From assembly GCF_001610975.1 (NCBI RefSeq), contig NZ_CP013342.1, forward strand, positions 3,357,001-3,421,000: a stretch of DNA of 64,000 nt, given 5' to 3'. Within the stretch, counting starts at the first letter, position 1. Every line of letters begins with the position of its first letter. Source of the DNA: Sphingopyxis terrae subsp. terrae NBRC 15098. Lineage in GTDB: Bacteria; Pseudomonadota; Alphaproteobacteria; Sphingomonadales; Sphingomonadaceae. A program made the position numbers and the translations under genes. Positions 55,039 through 63,254 of the stretch are shown here, one piece after another. Below the pieces are notes generated by a model. It was not told where the DNA came from. It was given only the letters and a program-made list of their open reading frames with translations, and searched no databases.

Positions 55039-55064
55039 CGTAGGCCCTTCCTCTCAGGAGTTAG

Positions 55065-55091
55065 GGCCTCCGGCAATCCCGGGGCGGTTCA
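55065..55091 (-). repeat. Right terminal inverted repeat of the IS3-family element
   Basis: 27 bases whose complement begins TGAACCGCCCCGGGATTGCC, matching 53771-53797 with one mismatch. Confidence 0.9.
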
Positions 55092-55137
55092 CGACCGACT
55101 TCCAAGCGATGCTGAAGCGAGCGTCGGGGGAGCGAGC

Positions 55138-57741
55138 ATGACCGCGCACAGCAAACGCCTGCGTGCTCTCACGATAGTGCCGGACGCGCTATACGTTAAC
55201 CGCGCGGCGGATCGACAACTCGAACGTGTAATCGAAGAAATGGGCAGACCCGGATACGTTTTGGTCGCGCGCCAGATGGGCAAGACAAATCTGCTTTTGC
55301 ACATGAAACGGTCACGCGAACGCAACGGCGACACGGTTTGCTATTTTGATCTCTCAACCCGCCACAAAACGCTTCGCTCATTCTTTCGCGCTCTCATCGA
55401 TGCGGTTTGCGAGTCACTTCCCGAAGACGCGCTAAGTGAGCAGATAAGGCTGGACAGAGAGAAAGGCTGGGAGCCGAATGTCGAGTATGATCGCCATCTT
55501 AGGCTGCTGGCCGGCCATCGCCGCGAAGGTCGGCTCGTTATCCTTCTCGACGAGATCGATTCGCTGATCGGTGTCCCCTATTCAGATAAAGTCCTTGCTC
55601 AAATTCGGAGCATGTACTTTGCGCGGGCAAATCATCCGATATATGAGGCGGTAACATATGTTCTCTCCGGCGTCGCTGAGCCCTCGGATCTGATAAAGGA
55701 TAAAAATATCTCTCCATTCAACATTGGGGAGAAGATTTATCTGGAGAATTTCTCTCTATCAGAACTGTCAGAACTCGTCGCGAAATCCGGCCTGATCATC
55801 GGCCCCGATATCGTCGAGAGAGTATATTACTGGACTTCCGGAAATCCCCGCATGTCGTGGGACGTTCTGTCAAGCCTCGAGGATGTTCAAAGCTCCGGAG
55901 AATTGCTGACACCCCAAAGCGTCGATCTCGCTGTGGAGAAAGTCTATCTTCGAGACTACGATCGGGCGCCTGTCGACCACATCAGGACCCTCGTGCAGTC
56001 AGATCGGGTGTTGCGAGACGGCATCATGTCGATTCACTACGGGAAAGGCGATGCCCTTGACGATGTGGTGCGCAGCCGCCTGTATCTTGCCGGAATCACG
56101 ACCGCTCCGAGCGAGAATATCGAGATCAACAACCGCATAACGTCCGCCGCTTTGACGACCGAATGGCTCTCGCGCATAGGCGCCGGCCCCGCAAGCATAT
56201 TAGAGGCGGCGAGGCGACACTACGGAGAGCGTGACTTTAGCGGCGCAGTGAGACTTTTCGAAAGCTTTCTTGACGAGGCTTCCGGCAGCGATTCCGCGCT
56301 GGGGCGCGTCCCGTTGATGGAGTTCGGAATCGCGCTCTACCATCTGCAGCGATTTGATGAAGCCCAGCGCCAGTTACAGGACAGCCTTAGCGCTGAAGGG
56401 CTTGAAGAACTTCGTCCGTCAATCCTGTTTTATCTCGCGTCATCCAAACTGAAAGGCGGAGACCCGGAAGCAAGTCTCGAGACTTTCGAAGCGCTTTCGT
56501 CGGAGGCTGGAGACTTCCAGAATCTGGCGCGTCTCGGACTTTGCGCTGCCCTAATAGCAATGTCGCCGAGCGCAAACTCGGCGCGCATTATAGAAATTTC
56601 GCAGGATATTATTGCAAGCGCCATTCCTCAGAACGGCAACGAGGACCGGGAATCGGAGTTGGCCTCATCTGCACTCTATAATCTGGCCCAAGGCTATATG
56701 GCGGCGGGCAAGATTCCGGAAGCGATCGACGCGTTGGAGACCGCGCTGGGCGTGGCCCCACCGGATATGGCGCCGAGCATATATTTGACCAAGATCAGCG
56801 CGCTCGGCAACACCCCAGGCGCGACCGCGGCGTTGAGGCAGATCACCGATATACTCGAGCAAAACCTTCCGATTGCTCGTCGCTATGGCTCCACCACCCT
56901 ATCATTTTCGAAATTCACTCTCGGCTCGCTGGCCGCCAAGGCGATTTCGCTTGGAGACGAAGATGTAGCCCAACGCCTAATCCTGCTTGCTCAAAAATCG
57001 CTCGACGAACCATCGGTCGGCCGCGTTGCAGTGAAAATTCTCGAATCATCTCAGTCGGAGACCGAGCATTCGGCGTTGCTCCCACTCATCGAGGCCGGCC
57101 TGTCGAGTGCCAGAGACGACGGGCTGCGGCCTGTGGATATGTTGACCCTGTCAAAGGCGGCCGTCGCATCCTCGCCAGATGCAGGAAAAAGCATAGCCTT
57201 TGACAGATATGTAGCGCTGGTTTCCGAGAATATATCGGATTTCTCTTTTGAGTTCTCGGACGGCATCATCTGTATAGGTCAATTTTCTTTCGAAGTAGCA
57301 TCAGGAGACCGCGGAAGAATTGAAAAGGTCATATCGTTTTTCGATGGCCATCGCGATGCATTCAAGAAGTCTCAGGCGTTAATTTATGCATTCTATTTGA
57401 ATCAGAAGATCGTATTTTTTCAATCCATACAGAATAATGATGCTGCTAGAATATGCGCTCAAGAGATTGTCGATCTTTTGACAGACCCGACGTTCAGTGC
57501 GGAGCTCGCCGAGGCAGGCGTCCAGTCGCTGATAAAGCAGATCCAAGATAATGCACAGAGCCTGCTGCGCATCGGCGCGCCCGACAAATTTAGAAGGCTC
57601 AAGCGAAACCAGCTCGTGCGTTACCTTGATACTAGGACCGGTCAGCGCAAGGTTGCCAAATTTAAGAAGATCGAAAAGGAAGTTCGGGCAGGAATCTTCG
57701 AACTCGAATTGACGAAAGACTTGACCAGTGAGGAAACCTGA
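55138..57741 (+). CDS. AAA-like (AAA_35, STAND-type) ATPase with C-terminal TPR-like repeats
   Basis: 867 residues; GGGGGAG lies just before the ATG. The N-terminal ATPase has Walker A ARQMGKT (44-50), Walker B LVILLDEID (Asp138, Glu139), and SPFNIGEKIYLENFSLSEL (192-210), the sequence marks of the AAA-like PF14516 (AAA_35) domain. A winged-helix-like linker (~250-330) precedes about 450 residues of TPR-like helix pairs (ILEAARRHYGERDFSGAVRL, YNLAQGYMAAGKIPEAIDAL). No effector domain is seen at either end. The gene is less GC-rich than its neighbours, with many ATA, TTT and AAA codons, and sits alone between two insertion sequences, suggesting horizontal transfer. Proteins of this layout act as sensors or switches, including in phage defence; that role here is inference. 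Confidence 0.8.
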   Translation: MTAHSKRLRALTIVPDALYVNRAADRQLERVIEEMGRPGYVLVARQMGKTNLLLHMKRSRERNGDTVCYFDLSTRHKTLRSFFRALIDAVCESLPEDALSEQIRLDREKGWEPNVEYDRHLRLLAGHRREGRLVILLDEIDSLIGVPYSDKVLAQIRSMYFARANHPIYEAVTYVLSGVAEPSDLIKDKNISPFNIGEKIYLENFSLSELSELVAKSGLIIGPDIVERVYYWTSGNPRMSWDVLSSLEDVQSSGELLTPQSVDLAVEKVYLRDYDRAPVDHIRTLVQSDRVLRDGIMSIHYGKGDALDDVVRSRLYLAGITTAPSENIEINNRITSAALTTEWLSRIGAGPASILEAARRHYGERDFSGAVRLFESFLDEASGSDSALGRVPLMEFGIALYHLQRFDEAQRQLQDSLSAEGLEELRPSILFYLASSKLKGGDPEASLETFEALSSEAGDFQNLARLGLCAALIAMSPSANSARIIEISQDIIASAIPQNGNEDRESELASSALYNLAQGYMAAGKIPEAIDALETALGVAPPDMAPSIYLTKISALGNTPGATAALRQITDILEQNLPIARRYGSTTLSFSKFTLGSLAAKAISLGDEDVAQRLILLAQKSLDEPSVGRVAVKILESSQSETEHSALLPLIEAGLSSARDDGLRPVDMLTLSKAAVASSPDAGKSIAFDRYVALVSENISDFSFEFSDGIICIGQFSFEVASGDRGRIEKVISFFDGHRDAFKKSQALIYAFYLNQKIVFFQSIQNNDAARICAQEIVDLLTDPTFSAELAEAGVQSLIKQIQDNAQSLLRIGAPDKFRRLKRNQLVRYLDTRTGQRKVAKFKKIEKEVRAGIFELELTKDLTSEET

Positions 57742-57907
57742 TATTCCCGCCGCAGCAATCGCGCTCATGCGGACTTCAGAGCGTCGGCATTACCTTTCTC
57801 CACAGCGCTTTCACGTCGCGGCCTTGAGAATTGCGGTTGTATACACGTAGCATGATTGAATGGCTGCTTTCGGGTGCCAGCTTATCGAGCTCAGAACGGC
57901 CGACATC

Positions 57908-57912
57908 GGGCG
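57908..57912 (+). repeat. Target-site duplication, left copy (GGGCG)
   Basis: GGGCG directly before the left end of the IS1182-family element; the same five bases follow its right end at 59439-59443. Confidence 0.65.
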
Positions 57913-59438
57913 TATTCTGTTGAAAAACTCCCGCTTGCAGTGAGGCGCGGGGAATGATTCAGTTGTCTTGTTATCGGGAGACGGCTGATGATGGGCGAGC
58001 GGACGGTGATGCAGGAGGCGCTGTTTTACAGCTTCAGCCTCGAGGATCATGTGCCGGCGGACCACCTGCTGCGCTCGATCGACCGGTTCGTGGATCTCGG
58101 CGGTCTGCGCGAGCATCTGCGCCCCTATTATAGCGAGACGGGTCGGCCCTCGATCGACCCGGAGCTGATGATCCGGATGCTGGTCGTCGGCTATTGCATG
58201 GGCATCCGGTCGGAGCGTCGGCTTTGCGAAGAGGTGCATCTGAACCTCGCCTATCGCTGGTTCTGTCGGCTGGGGCTGGAGGGAGCGGTTCCCGATCACT
58301 CGACCTTCTCGAAGAACCGGCATGGCCGCTTCCGCGACAGCGATCTGCTTCGCGAACTCTTCGAGATGACGGTGTCGCGCTGCATGGCGGAAGGCCTGGT
58401 GGGCGGCGAAGGCTTCGCCGTCGATGCAAGCCTGATCCGGGCGGATGTCTATCGCCGGCGGTCGGTGCCGGGAGATGAAGGCCTGCCGCCCGATGTGACG
58501 GGCCGCGCCGTTCGTGAATATCTGGAGGTGCTGGACGATGCGGCGTTCGGCGGTTCAACGCCTGTGCAGCCGAAGCGGATCGCGCTGACCGATCCTGCCG
58601 CCCGCTGGACGGCGGCAACGCGTGAGCGGGCCTTTTACTCTTACAGCACCAATTATCTGATCGACCTCGATCATGCGGTGATCGTGGATGTCGAGGCGAC
58701 AACGTCGGTTCGGCAGGCCGAAGTGACAGCACAGCGACGAATGATCGACCGGACGCAGGAGCGCTTTGGCATCTGGCCGCATCGGCTTGTAGCGGACGCG
58801 GCCTATGGCTCCGCTGCGAACCTGTCTTGGCTGGTGGAAGAGAAAGGCATCGAGCCGCATATCCCGGTGTTCGAAAAATCCGGTCGCGATGACGGCACCT
58901 TCGAGCGCGCCGACTTCATCTATGACCATGACGACGACAGTTACACCTGCCCGGGTGGCAACCAGTTGCGGCGGTCCAATCGCAACTTCAGTACGCCGCG
59001 GACCGGGATCGATAAAGACGGCTCCATCCGCTACCGCGCGCGTCAGCACGATTGCGAAGGATGTGCCCTAAAACCGCAATGCACGCCCAATGCGCCCGCC
59101 CGCAAGATCACGCGTTCGATCCACGAAGGCGCGCGCGACATGGCCCGAGATATTGCGACAACCGACGCCTATCTTGTGTCGAGCAGAGAGCGGAAGAAGG
59201 TCGAAATGCTGTTCGCCCACCTCAAGCGCATCCTGAAACTGGACCGCTTGCGCCTGCGCGGTCCCAATGGTGCCCGTGACGAGTTCCACCTCGCCGCCGC
59301 AGCCCAAAACCTCCGGAAAATGGCAAAGATCTTCCCGATCCAGAACCTCGCCACCGCCTGATCAAGGTGGGGAGGCCGTTCGCGTCCCGTCCGCTTCCAC
59401 TCTCAGCACAGCGTCCGGGCGACTTCTTCAACAGAATA
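57913..59438 (+). mobile_element. IS1182-family insertion sequence, ~1.53 kb
   Basis: It is bounded by inverted ends: 57913-57927 (TATTCTGTTGAAAAA) and 59424-59438 (complement TATTCTGTTGAAGAA). A five-base direct repeat GGGCG lies immediately outside both ends (57908-57912 and 59439-59443), marking the insertion. One transposase gene (57988-59361) fills the element. Taking the element out rejoins a short open frame across the site, but I do not recognise it. Confidence 0.88.
57988..59361 (+). CDS. IS1182-family transposase
   Basis: 457 residues. The N-terminal DUF772-type domain (RPSIDPELMIRMLVVGYCMG, PDHSTFSKNRHGRFR) and the DDE_Tnp_1 core are complete: first Asp in GFAVDASLIRADV, second Asp in LVADAAYGSAANLSW, and Glu in SRERKKVEMLFAHLKRIL. 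A Cys cluster (HDCEGCALKPQCTPN) sits before the last motif, as in the family. Because the reading frame and catalytic residues are intact, the element is probably active or recently so. Confidence 0.93.
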   Translation: MMGERTVMQEALFYSFSLEDHVPADHLLRSIDRFVDLGGLREHLRPYYSETGRPSIDPELMIRMLVVGYCMGIRSERRLCEEVHLNLAYRWFCRLGLEGAVPDHSTFSKNRHGRFRDSDLLRELFEMTVSRCMAEGLVGGEGFAVDASLIRADVYRRRSVPGDEGLPPDVTGRAVREYLEVLDDAAFGGSTPVQPKRIALTDPAARWTAATRERAFYSYSTNYLIDLDHAVIVDVEATTSVRQAEVTAQRRMIDRTQERFGIWPHRLVADAAYGSAANLSWLVEEKGIEPHIPVFEKSGRDDGTFERADFIYDHDDDSYTCPGGNQLRRSNRNFSTPRTGIDKDGSIRYRARQHDCEGCALKPQCTPNAPARKITRSIHEGARDMARDIATTDAYLVSSRERKKVEMLFAHLKRILKLDRLRLRGPNGARDEFHLAAAAQNLRKMAKIFPIQNLATA

Positions 59439-59443
59439 GGGCG
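59439..59443 (+). repeat. Target-site duplication, right copy (GGGCG)
   Basis: GGGCG directly after the right end of the IS1182-family element, identical to 57908-57912. Confidence 0.65.
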
Positions 59444-59591
59444 CAAAGTTGCCAAACGGCGTTTAGAGAGCGAACCGTCCTACGAAGCCTTGACGAGGAT
59501 AAAACAGAAGCGTCATCTACAGTGCCCCTTGCTCTTGCCATTTCAACCAAGGTGACGACAATGCCCCCATTGGCCGCCGTGGGGACTATGA

Positions 59592-60674
59592 ATGCAGGAC
59601 GAACTCGTCGATCGGATTTACGAATGCTCGGCGGTGCCGGAGGCATGGCCGGCGGTTCTGGACGAAGTGGCAACGCTCGCCGGATCGACGGGTGGGCTCC
59701 TCTTCTCGGCGCGCAAGGCGCTCCACTGGACCGCTTCCGAGCGTGTTGCTGACGTCTTTGCAGCCTATGTCGAGGAAGGATGGTTCGGCAAATGCAGTCG
59801 GCGCGTCTGCCTGATGGGCCGTGAGGAACCGTCCTTTTTCGTGGAGCATGATTTCTGGAGCGACGAAGAAATCGATGCCGACCCGGTGTATCGCGACTTT
59901 TTCCGTCCGCGCGGACTGGGATGGTCGGCGGGAACCGGGGTCCAGGTGCCGACCGGTGACAATATCGTTTTCAGCGTCGAGCGGGCCTATTCTGACGGTC
60001 CCGTGGCCACCGAGAGCGTGGACCGACTCAACCTGCTACGCCCGCACCTGGCGCGCAGCGCGCTCGTCAGTGCTCGTATGCAGCACAAGCGCGCGCAGGG
60101 CGCCGCCGAAGCGCTGACCGCGATGCAACTGCCTGCCTTCCTGCTTCGCGCTGGCGGGGAAGTTGTCGAGATGAGCCCGCTAGGCGCCGATGTTTCATCG
60201 CTTGTGATATTGGGCGCGCACGGCCGCCTGCACCTGGCGGATAGGCAAGCCGATGCGCTTCTCGACGACGCTCTCGCATCGCTGACCTCGGCGCCCGACA
60301 TCAGTGCGCGTTCCTTTGCCGTGTGCGACTTAGCGGGATTGCCCCGGCAGGTTGCGCATCTGATCCCGGTCCGGCGCGGCGCGCACGATGTTTTCGGGGA
60401 TTCATACGCCTTGCTGCTGCTGGTGCCGGTCGCATCGGATCGGGTGCCGTCGGCAACGCTGCTGAAGTCGCTTTTTGACCTGACGCCATCGGAAGCGCGC
60501 GTTGCCAGTGGTATCGCCCGCGGCCAAACGCCCGAGGCAATCGCCGCATCGGGCAGCGTCGCCATCAGCACGGTGCGCAGCCAAATTCGCAGTGTGCTCG
60601 AGAAAACGGGCAGCTCACGACAGTCCGACCTTGCCGGGCTGCTGGCCCGGATCGGCGCAACCGCCCCGAATTAA
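59592..60674 (+). CDS. LuxR-type helix-turn-helix transcriptional regulator
   Basis: 360 residues. The first ~290 form an unassigned sensory region, with mixed helices and strands and a conserved-looking WSAGTGVQVPTGDNIVFSVE block. The last ~65 hold a LuxR/GerE helix-turn-helix: DLTPSEARVASGIARGQTPE and AISTVRSQIRSVLEKTGSSR. There is no receiver Asp or recognisable ligand pocket. It lies upstream of the exported Sel1-like genes on the same strand, which it may control, and is the first gene after the IS1182 element. Confidence 0.83.
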   Translation: MQDELVDRIYECSAVPEAWPAVLDEVATLAGSTGGLLFSARKALHWTASERVADVFAAYVEEGWFGKCSRRVCLMGREEPSFFVEHDFWSDEEIDADPVYRDFFRPRGLGWSAGTGVQVPTGDNIVFSVERAYSDGPVATESVDRLNLLRPHLARSALVSARMQHKRAQGAAEALTAMQLPAFLLRAGGEVVEMSPLGADVSSLVILGAHGRLHLADRQADALLDDALASLTSAPDISARSFAVCDLAGLPRQVAHLIPVRRGAHDVFGDSYALLLLVPVASDRVPSATLLKSLFDLTPSEARVASGIARGQTPEAIAASGSVAISTVRSQIRSVLEKTGSSRQSDLAGLLARIGATAPN

Positions 60675-60868
60675 TCGAAAAAGATCGGCCCTATCCTCCA
60701 TCTGGAGGATGAACCGCGCGCGGGCTTGGGCTCTATTCGCAATCGCTGACGGCGATCTGCGACCCACCGCCGCCACAACCCGCCCGATCACAAAACGGGC
60801 TCGGCGGTCGACCGCTCTCGACAGGCATTGGAGGGCGCGCGACGAGGAGCGTCGGTCGCATCGAAACG

Positions 60869-62035
60869 ATGAACGAATTCGAGGGGGGACGTTCAATTTC
60901 TTGCGATTGCGAAAATAGGAAGGGCGCGGGCACCGAGCTTTATCGACGGGCAACATCATTCGCAGCCTGGCTGGCGGCGGCACTGTTCGTGGCGAACATT
61001 ATCGCAACCCCGGCGTCCGCGCAGACGTCCGCCGACCCGTTCGCATTGCATCAGGCCGGGCTTGCGGCGGAAAGGCGCGGCAACATGACGCTGGCAATTG
61101 ACCGCTTCGACCGCGCCTGCGCCATGAAGCTGGCGCCATCTTGCACGATGGCCGGGCTTGCCAGGCTGGACAGTGCGGAAGGCGGCGAAGCCTTGCTGGC
61201 CGCCGCGCGCGATCTTGCGGCCGGGTGCCTCGCGGGAAGTGATTTCGCCTGCGCGAAAATGGGGGTGGCGCTAGGGAAAGCCTCCGCTCACGCAGCCGGC
61301 GGTGAAGGCTTCGTCGCAATCGCGTTGCTCCAGATGGGCGAAGATTGCCGCGCGGCGCCCGACGGTGGCGCCTGCCACGACGGCGCCGCCTTGCTGCGTG
61401 CCGAGGAGCGTGGCGGCGCGGACATGGACGCGGTCCGCCGCTACGCAGCAAAGGCGTGCGCGCGCGAAGCCCGCTCGGGCTGCTTGCCGGCGGCGGCGTC
61501 CACGCGTGACCAGAGCCAAGCTTCGCGCAGCGCATCCACCCGTTGCCGCAGCGGCCGCGCCGATGGGTGCACGGCGCTGCTGGATCTCCTTTTGAAAGTC
61601 GACGAGCAACCGGCGGTGCCGAATGCGTTGACGACGCTTGAGCAGGCCTGCGCCGATCGCGTCGGTATCGCCTGTACCAAGCTTGGCCTCTATTATACGC
61701 AAGGTCCGGTCGCCGCGCGCGACGATGGCGCGGCTCGCCGCTTTATACGCGCAGGCTGCGACGGCGCAGTCGCGCAGGCTTGTTTCGTCTTCGCGGAGAT
61801 GCACCGGCAAGGCCTCGGCGGCCCCGTCAATGAGGCGCGGTCGCTCGCGCTGGTGCGCCACGCTTGCGACCTTGGCTCGGCCGAGGCGTGCGAAACATTA
61901 GCGGCAATCATCGAGAATGCGCGCGCGCCATCAGGCTGCGGGCAGGACCCCATCGCGCTGCGCCAACGTGCTTGCCGGCTTGGCAGCTACCGCGCCTGCG
62001 GAGCGAAAGCTCCACTCTCCCCTCCACCGGCTTGA
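60869..62035 (+). CDS. Exported cysteine-rich Sel1-like (Hcp-like) repeat protein
   Basis: 388 residues. A long N-terminus precedes the hydrophobic signal segment (FAAWLAAALFVANIIATPASA, positions 31-51), so the true start may be later than 60869. The mature part has Sel1-like repeats of ~36 residues, each with paired cysteines, such as FDRACAMKLAPSCTMAGLAR, and ACDLGSAEACETLAAII near the end. Paired Cys in each repeat is the pattern of Helicobacter Hcp proteins, where they form disulfides in the periplasm. Function unknown. It is followed within 20 bases by another exported protein. Confidence 0.75.
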   Translation: MNEFEGGRSISCDCENRKGAGTELYRRATSFAAWLAAALFVANIIATPASAQTSADPFALHQAGLAAERRGNMTLAIDRFDRACAMKLAPSCTMAGLARLDSAEGGEALLAAARDLAAGCLAGSDFACAKMGVALGKASAHAAGGEGFVAIALLQMGEDCRAAPDGGACHDGAALLRAEERGGADMDAVRRYAAKACAREARSGCLPAAASTRDQSQASRSASTRCRSGRADGCTALLDLLLKVDEQPAVPNALTTLEQACADRVGIACTKLGLYYTQGPVAARDDGAARRFIRAGCDGAVAQACFVFAEMHRQGLGGPVNEARSLALVRHACDLGSAEACETLAAIIENARAPSGCGQDPIALRQRACRLGSYRACGAKAPLSPPPA

Positions 62036-62054
62036 AAGGCAGGTCATTCCCTTC

Positions 62055-63254
62055 ATGATCAATCCCAAACCGCTGTCTATATTGCCCATCGCTCTCGCGG
62101 CCGTGCTGACCGCAGCGGCCACAGACGCGCGCGCGCAGTCCAACGAGGAAAAGCTGCGTTCGATGGCGCAGTTCTATGGTGTGGCGACCTATGCACTGGG
62201 TGCCAACGAGCGCTGCGACCTGCTCGATCAGGGCGAGTATCGGGGGCTGATCGTGCTTCGCGACGCGCTCGCCCGCGATCTGTCGCGCGCCACGACCGCC
62301 GAAATATTCGCTTCGTTGAACCATTTGCCGACCGGGATGAAAGACTGGGACAAGGGATGCCTTTCGCGCCGCGCGCACGGTACCGAATGGGGTCGCATCG
62401 ACCGCGCCCTGTTGATCGCGCATGCCGTGCAAGCGGCGCCCGCCGCCATCGCCAGCGACCCCGCGACATGCGCGATGGACGACTATGGTTTCCGCCTGCC
62501 CCGCTCGGACTGGAAGATAGCAGCTGCGACGGCCGCCCGCCATCATGGCGGCTCCGACCGCACCACGTTCGAGGGATTGCAAAAAATGTTCGCGGGGCTG
62601 GTCGAGGCAGACTGCGCGCGGGCCTCGACCTCACGCCTCATGCAAGCCGGATTCGATACGCTTTGGCACGTCGAAGATAATGCGCAAGCTCTCCCAGGCG
62701 CTGGCACCTCGGCAAGTCCCGGTTCGTCGCTCGCGGGCAAATATCAATCGGTGATCGCGGTCAGGAAACTGGGGTCGTGGCGATTGCGACACGGGCCATT
62801 TACCGGCGACATGCTACGCGACGGGCTCAATAGCTATCGCCTCGCCGAACGCGGCGACGGCCCCACGGCCTTCATGCACCTGACAAGCGCGGGGCTTTTC
62901 GGTGGTCCAGCAGGACAGATCCTGTTCCGCCCGAGCGGCGGCTGGGCCGTCCACTTGGGCGGTAACGCAGCGGCCATTGCAGCACGCCTGAGCGACGGAA
63001 CGAACATGCCGCTCACCAAAGTAGCGGGAAGCGGATCGGCAGGCCTTGGCTCGGCGCGTTTTGAACTGCCCACGGCGTCGGTAGCAGCGCTGGCCGACAA
63101 GGCCGATGCGACCGAAGTTCAGCTCGCCTGGCAGGATGGCGACGGCAAATGGACGCCCTTTCTGGGCTTGGGCCGGAAGCCCGAGGTGCAGAAATTCACG
63201 CTCGGCCAAGTGCGACAGGCAATCGCCTGGGCCACGGTGCCTCGGCCCGAATGA
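62055..63254 (+). CDS. Exported protein of unknown function between two Sel1-like genes
   Basis: 399 residues from the ATG at 62055; upstream codons in the same frame lie in the previous gene. It has a clear signal peptide (LSILPIALAAVLTAAATDARA-Q). I recognise no family. The mature N-terminal half is helical and contains four scattered cysteines (RCDLL, KGCLSRR, PATCAMDD, EADCARAS), two possible disulfides. The second half is rich in Gly, Leu and Ala with short strands (GQILFRPSGGWAVHLGGN, ATEVQLAWQDGDGKWTPFLG). Its stop overlaps the next gene (ATGA at 63251). Confidence 0.65.
   Translation: MINPKPLSILPIALAAVLTAAATDARAQSNEEKLRSMAQFYGVATYALGANERCDLLDQGEYRGLIVLRDALARDLSRATTAEIFASLNHLPTGMKDWDKGCLSRRAHGTEWGRIDRALLIAHAVQAAPAAIASDPATCAMDDYGFRLPRSDWKIAAATAARHHGGSDRTTFEGLQKMFAGLVEADCARASTSRLMQAGFDTLWHVEDNAQALPGAGTSASPGSSLAGKYQSVIAVRKLGSWRLRHGPFTGDMLRDGLNSYRLAERGDGPTAFMHLTSAGLFGGPAGQILFRPSGGWAVHLGGNAAAIAARLSDGTNMPLTKVAGSGSAGLGSARFELPTASVAALADKADATEVQLAWQDGDGKWTPFLGLGRKPEVQKFTLGQVRQAIAWATVPRPE

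Noticed and set aside
57811..58323. Minus-strand open frame (170 codons) spanning the IS1182 left end
   Set aside because: It crosses the element boundary and is antisense to the transposase; it has no recognisable domain.
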